53,885 nt of DNA from Ruminococcaceae bacterium UBA2857 (GTDB taxonomy: Bacteria > Bacillota > Clostridia > Oscillospirales > Acutalibacteraceae). Under the pieces are notes generated by a model. The model was not told where the DNA came from. It saw nothing but the letters and a program-made list of their open reading frames with translations, and ran no database searches. Numbering within the stretch: the stretch's first letter is position 1; each line of letters begins with the position of its first letter. This document shows, in pieces, positions 41,472 through 49,621 of the stretch. Location: positions 1 to 53,885 of the forward strand of contig DEFH01000001.1 in the NCBI GenBank assembly GCA_002350705.1, read 5' to 3'. A program made the translations under genes and the position numbers.

Positions 41472-44400
41472 TCAGCCCTGTATCTGTTCCATGATATACG
41501 GATCCTTGATTTTTCCGTCTTCGGCAAACGTGAGCACTTTTGTCATAATTTCTGCTGTTTTGGGATCTTCGTCAATGAACGGCAGGAACAGTTTACTCTT
41601 TTTGCCGCTGCCTACCGCAAGCACATTGATTTGATGACCGCCAACTTTATGAATTACACCGCTTCCGAGATGGATTGTATATTGTCCGTGCTTGCCGTCA
41701 ATGAAAGCATGATTTTTCTCAAAGCGAACATTGGTTATGCCGAAAAGCGAAAGATTGAATTCCAGAATCACACGACGCATTTCAACGGTAGAATGGGTGG
41801 TTTCCGGATCAACACCGCCTGCATGGGCAACGCTGACGGCTAAATCCACATCACGCATGATTTCTGAATAAATGATAGCGGGTACATCGGAGATTTTCAG
41901 AAGTATCCCTGTTTTTCTGTCAGCAAAGAATACCCCTTCCAGTGTGGGAGCTTCCATATCTCCCGGAGAGAACCAGTCTGCCTGTGCGTAAATGGAGGCG
42001 ATAATATTGTCTTTATAGTAAATTTTCTGCAAGCCGTCTTCATAGTCGGCTACCCAGCGACGAGACTTCAATGCTCCGACTGTTCTCTTTGTCTGAATCC
42101 GGTTTCCGGCAAACATCAGAGAACGGTCTTTGTCGAGTTCTTCGGACAGTTTCACATACAGTTCACGGAACACCTGACGGAAAGGCTGTTTTCTTCCCTC
42201 TTTGCTGCCAAGCTCCAGCAGCATTTTCTGATAGTCCGACCAAATTCCTTTTTCATACAAATCAAAGGGATGTGCCACACGAAGAGATGTGTCCTCTGAC
42301 AGAGCATATACTGTTCCGTGATAATCACAAAGTCCCTGTTCTACAGGAAGTCCACTGACAAATTCTCCCTCTGCTGCCATAAACACAATATTTTCCGTGA
42401 TAGCTTTGGTGACAGGATTCTCGCTCAGCTTATGAAGTTCGCCAAAGGTAAAGCTGTCCCTTTCTTCCATAGCCGTTTCAAACATCTTGACGGTACGGCT
42501 ATACTGTTGCTTGAGTTTCTCACAGAAAGCTTTGATTTGTAAAAACTGTTCGTCTTTTTTGAGGGCAGCGGGAACCGATTTCAAAGTTTTTCCGCCTTTC
42601 TCGATGGTAAGCGATGCTTTTCCGAGGATGTCAACCGTGATTTTGACATCATAATCACCAATTTGTGTAAAGTCAAAATAATGGCTGTTTTCCTCTGCGA
42701 GAGCGGTCTCCATAGAAAGTGTCAGTCTTGTTTCGTCACTATAGCCTGCTGTGACAGCAAGATTTTTCAAGGCAAAGGCGACAGCTTCTCCCTCACTTGC
42801 CCGACGCTGTGCTCCGAAGTGCTTACTTTCTTTGAGAAAGTTCTGTATAAACTCATAACGCTGTAAAATATCCGCTTTTTCCTTTGACGGAATGATTGCC
42901 AGAGCCATCAGCAAATCTTTGTTACGCTTGTCGGAAATCAATGTTTCGGTTTGCATGATGTTCATTTTGCCCAGAGCAGCATCGGCATATTTTCTTGCAC
43001 GGGTATGCTTGTTGCCGGCAGAGGAATATTTGGCACTCTTGTAGAGCTTTTCAAAACTTTTTTCTCCGAGCGTTTTATACACTTCCAAAAACCATTTGAC
43101 ATCAAAACAGCCGCCGTTTAATTCCTGTACGGTCAGAGGTGTATATTTGGCAATGATAGCCTCACGCTTTTCATCAATATGTTCCGAAGTATGTGCCATG
43201 AAGTAGTAACAGCCCGATTTCATGCCCTTAATGCCAAGATAACTCTCAATAATGTCTATCCACTGAGGGGCATACATAGCAATCTCAATCAAACGGTCAG
43301 CCTTGATTTGTGAGCCTTTCAGTGCGGTTTTGAGTTTTTCGGCATTGTCCTCTGCTGTCGGATAACACACCGACAGCAAATGGCTGAGACTGTCTTTTTT
43401 GGAAATCTGACTGATGTAATAATTGGTTTTCAGAGATTCGTTTCCAAGAGCCTTCAAAATCTGCACCAGTCTGTCAATGCCGTAAATTGCCTGAATACTC
43501 TTGACAGACCTTGAAAAAACGGTTTCACTGTCACCGCGTTTGAGTTCCACGTCCAATACTTTGTCAATTATTTCCTGTGCAAATAAATGACCGTTCTGAT
43601 AGAGCTGACTGTTCTGCGGAATGGTGTCATCATCACAAAGCGTTTTTCCTTCCTCTGCGAGAAGCCGTACATAAACATTATTTTCACGGTGGCTATTTGT
43701 CGGAAATTTGAGCGGCTGATGACTGACAAAAATACTCAGTTCCCTGTTGGCATTGGAGAGTCCGACAATTTCCATCATGGATTTGAGAAAAATATCTTTG
43801 TCAATCAGTCCTATGCGATAGGCTTTGAGATAATATTCGGGGGCAACATGGATAATACCTGTATATCTGCCGATTTCTTCTCTTTCGATATGTCCCAGAA
43901 CGTCCAGTTTTTCGGAAAGGGCATGAAGCAGACGGAAATTTGTTTCAAAATCTTCATTGATTCTGCCATGCAGTTCCGAAATCAGCCTGTTGACGGCATA
44001 AGTATGGGTAAAATCATATTTTTTATCCGATCCGTAATAATATCTGTCACTTTTCTGACGTTCGAGCCATAATTCCTCTTGTGTCATGTTCAGAGTGATA
44101 TATCCGACAAAATGCTGTAACACTTCCATTGGAATAGACAGGTGATAGCGTTTCCTGATATAGGAAATGACATCACTGTTGAGACTCGCAAATCTGTAAT
44201 TGGTAAAGCGTTCATCTTCGGATTCCAGTTCAGCCGCCCTGCTGTAATCCGCAAGCTCTCCGAAAAACAGTTTCAGATTCTTTTCAACTGTTTTCCGAGA
44301 ACTTTTGGTGAGAGAATTTTCATCAAGCCTGCTCAATTCCAGTGAATAAGCAAAGAATCTTTGGGGCGTTCGGATAATTTCCTCATAGAATCGGTTCCAT

Positions 44401-46604
44401 AGTTCGGAAAAAGGCATATTTTTTTCCAGTTCTTCTGTATCGTCGGATGTCAGATAATAATAGTACAGTGCTCCCATATTGCCTAAAATACGTTCTTCGC
44501 CCCAATGGTCTTTAAATTCCTTTTCAGCGTTTTCATCAATGATTCTCATCAATCCACGATAGATTTCATTGAGTTCATTTTTGGTCATGCCGAAATAATT
44601 TCCGACAATGTTACTATCAGGATGAAAGTCAGGCGGTGCAAGCTGTGCTTTAGGGTTGTACAGGTCATAACCGTTTTCTTTGGTGACTTTTTCGGCGGTA
44701 CGTTCTCCTGTCAGTTCTGCAATAAGAATCTGCTCTCTTTCGGTGGGAGCGGCAACACTTAAAGCCGCCTGTTTTGCGGCAGTGAAGTCATTTTTCGGAT
44801 AACTGCTCAGACCATATTGCAGCATATCCAGAGCGGCCAGGCGGGTATTTTCTTCTTTGGCTTTGAGCATTCGCAGAATACTGGTTTCAATGCCTTTTTC
44901 GTCACGCTTTTTCAGCAGTTCCAGTACACCCGAACGCAAATCCGCCGTTTTGAACCGTGCGAAGTTTTCTATCATCTGATATTCACTTTCGGAAAGCGTC
45001 TGCTTGCCGAGAATTTCCACAGCACAGCCACGTGTCATGCTTTCCTTGTCGGCAACGGCATTGATAATCGTTTCACGCTGTTTGGGAGTGGCGATATTTT
45101 CACTGATTGACTTAATGGCATAATGACGGGAATAGAGGTCAAATTCCGTAATATGGTCACAGAGAAAATCAATTTTATTGTTGTCCTTCAATATGACCGC
45201 ACAGTCCAGCATACACGCCAGAATTTGTCCTTTTGTCACAGAGGTGCCGAACCAAGGATATAAAATCGGACTGAAAGTTAATGCTTTTTGCGGCATATTC
45301 TCATATAAGCCCAGCAGAATATGATAATGCTTTTCAGCGAGTTGTGTGTCTTGACGCATTTTTTGTACAGAATGGTTTCTATTGTCTGCGTTGTGGTCAT
45401 AGGGATATTTCAGACGATAGACAGAAAACAGTTTGTAATTGTCGGGATATTTTTCGATCACTGCCAGAGCCGCCTGTGCCGTGATATCGGGATATTGCAG
45501 TTCCATGCAGAAATAACCGATGGCAAGCAGTTGGATTTCATTGAGTTCATACACGGGTGACGGATTCTGAAACAGTGCTTTGAATCTTTCTGCAAAACTT
45601 GCTTTCCGAATTCCCAGAAGTTCTTTAATGTTCTCCAGTGCTTCATGAACATCATAGAAACCGATTCCCCAGAGTCCCATATAAATATCAACGGCATCTG
45701 TTGTCATGATTTTGCCCAGAGCATTTTCACGGCTTGCAAGAACAAAGGGAATATCTTTCAGCATTTTCTCTGCCAGACGGTCGGGATCTTCATAACGGCA
45801 AAGTCCTGTCCATGTGCCGACAGCCCGTTTCACAGCAGAAAAACGAACCATATGATTATCATTGATGGTTGTGACGATTTTGATAAATGCCTCAGCCGTG
45901 CCGCAGTCGGCATTTTCACAGATTGCCTGCCGCAGTCCTTCGGAAAGTCTTGCGGCTAACAGCAGTCTGCACATCAGATCATGCAATTCCGCATTATCAC
46001 AGCAGAACACCGCACGGATAACAGATACCGTGAGAATTTCCGTATTACGTTCACTGTTCATCATTTCTTTAATGGTTTCTATCACGTTGGTGTCGCCTTT
46101 GTCGATACGGGCGGCAATCAAATAGCCGTCAGAATCGTTTGTTTTCTGCTGACTGAGTGACATACTATAGGGACTGTCCGTGCCTGACAGGTATTTTCCC
46201 ATATCATTGATATCCGTATTGCGAAATCCTGTCAGATAATAAGCACTCATCAGGTCAATGGCTCTCTTCCGGAAAGGAGCATAATCCTTACTGCGAAAAC
46301 TTCTGCGGGTATAGTTTTCGGAATACTGGAATTTGTTGAACTTCTCCAGCATATAGTCGAAATCCTCACGGAATTCCTTTGGGATCATGAGATCCATCAA
46401 TCGGGGGTACTGATTCTGAAAATATGTGTTCAAATTTGGAATAAATCCATTCACTTCCATATCCATCCAATGGGCATGATGATATTGCATGATATGCTTG
46501 AAAATCTTTTTTTCGTTCTTGTTCAAAGAATCAATTTCTTTGCTGTGTGCTGCCTGAAACTGCTCGTCATACTGTTGGAGAGCTTTGTCAAAGTCTCTGC
46601 TCAT
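41472..46604 (-). CDS. DUF4132 domain giant protein with HEAT-like repeats
   Basis: A 1,710-residue cytosolic protein, one of the largest in the window. Residues up to about 650 are helical with HEAT/ARM-like periodicity (for example MTRGCAVEILGKQ, ENTRLAALDMLQ). The C-terminal ~500 residues carry the DUF4132 pattern RRWVADYEDGLQKIYYKDN, then ITNVRFEKNHAFIDGKHGQY and end FLPFIDEDPKTAEIMTKVL. E. coli YehI/MolR are distant relatives; the function is unknown. AAGGAGG nine bases before ATG 46604 sets the start; that Shine-Dalgarno overlaps the end of the small gene upstream. No MoxR or VWA partner is in view. Confidence 0.82.
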   Translation of the reverse strand: MSRDFDKALQQYDEQFQAAHSKEIDSLNKNEKKIFKHIMQYHHAHWMDMEVNGFIPNLNTYFQNQYPRLMDLMIPKEFREDFDYMLEKFNKFQYSENYTRRSFRSKDYAPFRKRAIDLMSAYYLTGFRNTDINDMGKYLSGTDSPYSMSLSQQKTNDSDGYLIAARIDKGDTNVIETIKEMMNSERNTEILTVSVIRAVFCCDNAELHDLMCRLLLAARLSEGLRQAICENADCGTAEAFIKIVTTINDNHMVRFSAVKRAVGTWTGLCRYEDPDRLAEKMLKDIPFVLASRENALGKIMTTDAVDIYMGLWGIGFYDVHEALENIKELLGIRKASFAERFKALFQNPSPVYELNEIQLLAIGYFCMELQYPDITAQAALAVIEKYPDNYKLFSVYRLKYPYDHNADNRNHSVQKMRQDTQLAEKHYHILLGLYENMPQKALTFSPILYPWFGTSVTKGQILACMLDCAVILKDNNKIDFLCDHITEFDLYSRHYAIKSISENIATPKQRETIINAVADKESMTRGCAVEILGKQTLSESEYQMIENFARFKTADLRSGVLELLKKRDEKGIETSILRMLKAKEENTRLAALDMLQYGLSSYPKNDFTAAKQAALSVAAPTEREQILIAELTGERTAEKVTKENGYDLYNPKAQLAPPDFHPDSNIVGNYFGMTKNELNEIYRGLMRIIDENAEKEFKDHWGEERILGNMGALYYYYLTSDDTEELEKNMPFSELWNRFYEEIIRTPQRFFAYSLELSRLDENSLTKSSRKTVEKNLKLFFGELADYSRAAELESEDERFTNYRFASLNSDVISYIRKRYHLSIPMEVLQHFVGYITLNMTQEELWLERQKSDRYYYGSDKKYDFTHTYAVNRLISELHGRINEDFETNFRLLHALSEKLDVLGHIEREEIGRYTGIIHVAPEYYLKAYRIGLIDKDIFLKSMMEIVGLSNANRELSIFVSHQPLKFPTNSHRENNVYVRLLAEEGKTLCDDDTIPQNSQLYQNGHLFAQEIIDKVLDVELKRGDSETVFSRSVKSIQAIYGIDRLVQILKALGNESLKTNYYISQISKKDSLSHLLSVCYPTAEDNAEKLKTALKGSQIKADRLIEIAMYAPQWIDIIESYLGIKGMKSGCYYFMAHTSEHIDEKREAIIAKYTPLTVQELNGGCFDVKWFLEVYKTLGEKSFEKLYKSAKYSSAGNKHTRARKYADAALGKMNIMQTETLISDKRNKDLLMALAIIPSKEKADILQRYEFIQNFLKESKHFGAQRRASEGEAVAFALKNLAVTAGYSDETRLTLSMETALAEENSHYFDFTQIGDYDVKITVDILGKASLTIEKGGKTLKSVPAALKKDEQFLQIKAFCEKLKQQYSRTVKMFETAMEERDSFTFGELHKLSENPVTKAITENIVFMAAEGEFVSGLPVEQGLCDYHGTVYALSEDTSLRVAHPFDLYEKGIWSDYQKMLLELGSKEGRKQPFRQVFRELYVKLSEELDKDRSLMFAGNRIQTKRTVGALKSRRWVADYEDGLQKIYYKDNIIASIYAQADWFSPGDMEAPTLEGVFFADRKTGILLKISDVPAIIYSEIMRDVDLAVSVAHAGGVDPETTHSTVEMRRVILEFNLSLFGITNVRFEKNHAFIDGKHGQYTIHLGSGVIHKVGGHQINVLAVGSGKKSKLFLPFIDEDPKTAEIMTKVLTFAEDGKIKDPYIMEQIQG

Positions 46605-46618
46605 TGTAAAATTCCTCC

Positions 46619-47038
46619 TTACCACATTCTGCCTGCAAGCATGACCAATTTAATAAAAGTCAGGCTTTGTATTTCGTTCAGATTTAATTGATCGTTAAGG
46701 TCATCAAGCCGTTTGCTGTCCGCAAAAACAGCGACAACTCCATCTGAAAAGGCTTCCAAAGCATCAGCCGTTGCTTTTTTGAGGTCAGCATTTTTTTCAC
46801 CGTAAACCACGCCAAAGGACACTTTTCCCTGAGAAGCTTTGTCCTGTATTTCCTGCGGCAGAAGTGCCTGCAAAAGTTCTCCGCTTGCTCTGCGTTCATT
46901 ATAGGAACTCACGCAAAAAAGCACCGTCTCTTCTATCAGGTCTTTTACGCTCATCACCTCTCGACTGTAAGAGACGGGAATGGCTGTAATTTTGTTTTTC
47001 TTTCCCGAAACGGATTTGACATTGACATTCATCTGCAT
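46619..47038 (-). CDS. Small protein encoded upstream of the DUF4132 gene, unknown function
   Basis: A 139-residue soluble protein I do not recognise. The N-terminal half has strands (MNVNVKSVSGKKNKITAIPV) and the C-terminal half helices (TADALEAFSDGVVAVFADS, LNEIQSLTFIKLVMLAGRMW). GGAGG seven bases before ATG 47038. It ends 14 bp before the DUF4132 start, so the two form a two-gene operon and may work together (inference). Confidence 0.7.
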   Translation of the reverse strand: MQMNVNVKSVSGKKNKITAIPVSYSREVMSVKDLIEETVLFCVSSYNERRASGELLQALLPQEIQDKASQGKVSFGVVYGEKNADLKKATADALEAFSDGVVAVFADSKRLDDLNDQLNLNEIQSLTFIKLVMLAGRMW

Positions 47039-47067
47039 TGTTTTTCCTCCTGTACTGTCTTTTTTTT

Positions 47068-47096
47068 ATTATAGCACACCATCAGGGTATAAACAA
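47068..47096 (-). promoter_or_regulatory. Promoter for the DUF4132 operon
   Basis: Perfect TATAAT (47068-47073) with a weak TTGTTT (47091-47096) at 17 bp on the minus strand, 30 bp before the small gene. Confidence 0.55.
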
Positions 47097-47124
47097 TCAC
47101 TAATCAACCCTTCCGGGATTTATC

Positions 47125-47172
47125 GGTACATTTTTTTGTACCATTGATAAATTTTAAAAAATATGATATACT
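47125..47172 (+). promoter_or_regulatory. Promoter for the ASCH gene, with a short palindrome upstream
   Basis: TTGATA (47144-47149), a 17-bp spacer and TATACT (47167-47172). Immediately upstream, GGTACA and TGTACC flank a T-rich loop (47125-47142); this short palindrome sits between the two divergent promoters and could be an operator. Confidence 0.55.
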
Positions 47173-47208
47173 GTTGCAGTAAATACTCTATATAGAAGGA
47201 TAAATGAT

Positions 47209-47559
47209 ATGACACATGAAATGAAACTCTCTCCCGAACCGTTTACAATGATGGTTTCGGGAATCAAAACAATTGAGCTGAGACTCTTTGACGAGAAAAG
47301 ACGGCACATAAAACCGAATGATCGGATACAGTTTACCAACACGGAAAACGGAACGAAAATAACCGTCAGAGTAATTGAAATACATCCATTTAACAGTTTT
47401 GCCGAACTGTACGCAAAATTGCCTTTGCTGAAATGCGGCTATACGGAGCAGACTATACAAAATGCCAAGCCTGAAGATATGCTGGAATACTATTCCATAG
47501 AGCAGGAAAAATTATATGGAGTGGTCGGGATTGAAACAGAACTGATACGAAATATTTGA
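47209..47559 (+). CDS. ASCH domain protein
   Basis: A 116-residue PUA-fold protein. Seen: MKLSPEPFTMMVSGIKTIELRLFDEKRRHIKPNDRIQFTN, the GxKxxExR-type ASCH signature with IELRLFDEKR, then LPLLKCGYTEQ and a C-terminal LYGVVGIE strand. ASCH proteins bind or hydrolyse RNA or modified nucleosides (the E. coli YqfB relative is an amidohydrolase); the role here is unknown. It is a single gene, with a terminator of the convergent metallophosphoesterase gene 14 bp after it. Confidence 0.85.
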   Translation: MTHEMKLSPEPFTMMVSGIKTIELRLFDEKRRHIKPNDRIQFTNTENGTKITVRVIEIHPFNSFAELYAKLPLLKCGYTEQTIQNAKPEDMLEYYSIEQEKLYGVVGIETELIRNI

Positions 47560-47572
47560 AACAAGGGTATGA

Positions 47573-47599
47573 CAAAAAAACCACCGTTTGAAGCGGTGG
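47573..47599 (-). terminator. Terminator of the metallophosphoesterase gene
   Basis: On the minus strand CCACCG/CGGTGG (6 bp, 7-base loop) is followed by TTTTTTTGTC, nine bases after the stop codon. Confidence 0.8.
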
Positions 47600-47607
47600 A
47601 AAAAACT

Positions 47608-48306
47608 TTATATACCCAGTTTTTCGATTTTTCGGAACATAATCTTGATTGGTCCTTCCTGACTGTCTACATGAAAATGTCCTGCATACCAATATTTGTA
47701 ATTCAGTTTCTTTTCGATTTCGCCAAGCCATTTTTCCGTAGATTTGTCAACGGTACTTTGATCGATTTGCGAAAGAAATGCCCATGTAGGTTCATAGTCA
47801 ATCGGCACTGTATGAGAAAATACACCATCTATCCGCCAGTTGACGGTTGAGAGCTGTTGTTCGACAAAAGCCTTGATTTCTTCGCTTGGCTGTTCCGATT
47901 CAAACCACTGCCAGCCATGAATCTGACGGATATACTTATCTACCGAATAGGCACCGCCTATGACAATATATTTTTGCCCGTCAAAATCATAGATTTCACC
48001 GTCTTTGGCAAAAATCAGATTCGGATAGGCAGGCTCCGCATATACTGTACCTCCATGCCACTGCTGTTCCCGATAAGACGGTATCAGGAAAGGACGCTCT
48101 TCATGATTACCGTGTATACAGAAAAGTGTTACAGGAAGCATATTCAGTTCTGCTTTCAGATTGTTGTCCATGCCGAAAAGATAATAATTGATACCTGCAT
48201 CACCTAGTATAACGATAATATCATTTTTCGTAGTGTTTTGTTTGTCGCAGAAATCTCTTATTCTGTCAAATTCTCCGTGAGTGTCGCCCGTTATATAAAT
48301 GCTCAT
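47608..48306 (-). CDS. Calcineurin-like metallophosphoesterase
   Basis: A 232-residue protein with the phosphoesterase ligand series: GDTHGEF near residue 7, ILGDAGINYY near 34, IHGNHEERPF near 64, and C-terminal FSHTVPIDYEP and YAGHFHVD. It probably hydrolyses a phosphodiester or phosphomonoester; the substrate is unknown. AAAGGAG lies seven bases before ATG. It is monocistronic and divergent from the sirtuin gene. Confidence 0.88.
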   Translation of the reverse strand: MSIYITGDTHGEFDRIRDFCDKQNTTKNDIIVILGDAGINYYLFGMDNNLKAELNMLPVTLFCIHGNHEERPFLIPSYREQQWHGGTVYAEPAYPNLIFAKDGEIYDFDGQKYIVIGGAYSVDKYIRQIHGWQWFESEQPSEEIKAFVEQQLSTVNWRIDGVFSHTVPIDYEPTWAFLSQIDQSTVDKSTEKWLGEIEKKLNYKYWYAGHFHVDSQEGPIKIMFRKIEKLGI

Positions 48307-48351
48307 TATAATGCTCCTTTGCCAATCATTTTTTCGTTGATTCCATATTTT

Positions 48352-48380
48352 ATTTTACAGACTCCCTGCCTTTTTGTCAA
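48352..48380 (-). promoter_or_regulatory. Promoter for the metallophosphoesterase gene
   Basis: Perfect TTGACA (48375-48380), a 17-bp spacer and TAAAAT (48352-48357) on the minus strand. Confidence 0.75.
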
Positions 48381-48456
48381 TATATGAAATTTCCCCTGCC
48401 GACAGCAGTGCCAAACGGGTTATAAAAAAGTAACTATGTAATATAAAAGTGCGTAC

Positions 48457-48485
48457 TTGTATTATTTGCATCCGAGATTTATAAT
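48457..48485 (+). promoter_or_regulatory. Promoter for the sirtuin gene
   Basis: TTGTAT (48457-48462), a 17-bp spacer and perfect TATAAT (48480-48485), about 55 bp before the start codon. Confidence 0.7.
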
Positions 48486-48540
48486 AAAAACACAAACTAA
48501 AAATTAATACAGACCAATGCCTGTTAAGGAGGACTGAAAA

Positions 48541-49518
48541 ATGAAATGGATTGCAAACGGCTATCAGGAAACCATTCATCAAGGAATTGCCGGACTGAAG
48601 AAATTCAACGGCAAATTATCCTTTGGCTCGCATACGAGAGAGGAAGCTCTTTTCAAGCTCAAACACGAACTTGAAACAGCAGAGGCTGTTTTGATCGGGG
48701 CAGGAGCAGGTCTGTCCACTGCTGCGGGATTCACCTACAGCGGTGAGCGGTTTGAAAAGTATTTTTTTGACTTCGGAAAAAAATACGGCTTCCGTGATAT
48801 GTATTCCGGAGGATTTTATCCTTATTCTTCGGAAGAGGAACTCTGGGCATACTGGGCAAGGTATATTTATATCAACCGTTATCTGGATGCTCTCAAGCCC
48901 GTTTATCATGAACTGTTCCGTCTGGTAAAAAATAAAGATTATTTTGTTATCACTACAAATGTAGACCATTGTTTTCAGAAAGCCGGATTTGATAAAAAAA
49001 GGCTGTTTTATACACAGGGGGACTACGGACTGTTTCAGAGTGTAAATCCCGACATCCGACGAACCTTTGACAATGAGCAATGGGTAATCCATGCCATTCA
49101 GTCGCAGGGATTTGTGCAAAACAGCGAGGGTATCTATGAAGTGCCTCAGAATCAAAAACTGCTTATGAAAATACCGTCGGAGTTGATTCCGAAGTGTCCG
49201 GTTGATGGCAGCAATATGACAATGAATCTGCGGTCTGATGACAGCTTTGTAGAAGACGAAGGTTGGCACAGGGCTTCAGCAGCATACGCTGATTTTCTGC
49301 ACAGACATGAAAACAGACATATTTTGTTTCTGGAAATCGGTGTAGGTTCCAACACACCTGTTATTATCAAGTATCCGTTCTGGCAGATGACAAGCACTAA
49401 TCCCAAAGCAGTTTATGCCTGTCTGAATAATAACGAGGCATATTGTCCCCAACAGATTAAAAGTCAATCTGTCTGCATAGACGGTGACTGTAGCAAGGTC
49501 ATTTCTCTTTTGCAGTAA
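48541..49518 (+). CDS. SIR2 family protein of the SirTM (ADP-ribosylating) type
   Basis: A 325-residue sirtuin. The NAD site GAGAGLSTAAGF is at residues 53-64 and TTNVDHCF at 138-145. The catalytic His of deacetylase sirtuins (in the HG motif) is replaced by Gln159 in YTQGDYGLFQ, and NLRSDDSFVED supplies Arg231. That Asn/Gln/Arg set is what is reported for SirTM proteins, which ADP-ribosylate a lipoylated GcvH-like protein. Those genes usually sit with a macrodomain and lipoate ligase; none is nearby. The zinc ribbon is degenerate (KCPVDGSNM, one Cys). GGAGG eight bases before ATG. Confidence 0.85.
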   Translation: MKWIANGYQETIHQGIAGLKKFNGKLSFGSHTREEALFKLKHELETAEAVLIGAGAGLSTAAGFTYSGERFEKYFFDFGKKYGFRDMYSGGFYPYSSEEELWAYWARYIYINRYLDALKPVYHELFRLVKNKDYFVITTNVDHCFQKAGFDKKRLFYTQGDYGLFQSVNPDIRRTFDNEQWVIHAIQSQGFVQNSEGIYEVPQNQKLLMKIPSELIPKCPVDGSNMTMNLRSDDSFVEDEGWHRASAAYADFLHRHENRHILFLEIGVGSNTPVIIKYPFWQMTSTNPKAVYACLNNNEAYCPQQIKSQSVCIDGDCSKVISLLQ

Positions 49519-49527
49519 ATCATCCAT

Positions 49528-49570
49528 AAAAAATTCCCAATCGGTCGGGTGACTGATTGGGAATTTTTTT
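49528..49570. terminator. Bidirectional terminator, sirtuin / M60 protease
   Basis: A 15-bp perfect stem AAAAAATTCCCAATC/GATTGGGAATTTTTT with a 12-base loop. T runs lie in both directions; it serves the plus-strand sirtuin gene and the convergent protease gene. Confidence 0.88.
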
Positions 49571-49621
49571 ATATTTTGAGCAGAACGCTTTTCAATGTTT
49601 TTCTGTACAGCAAAGAGATAT

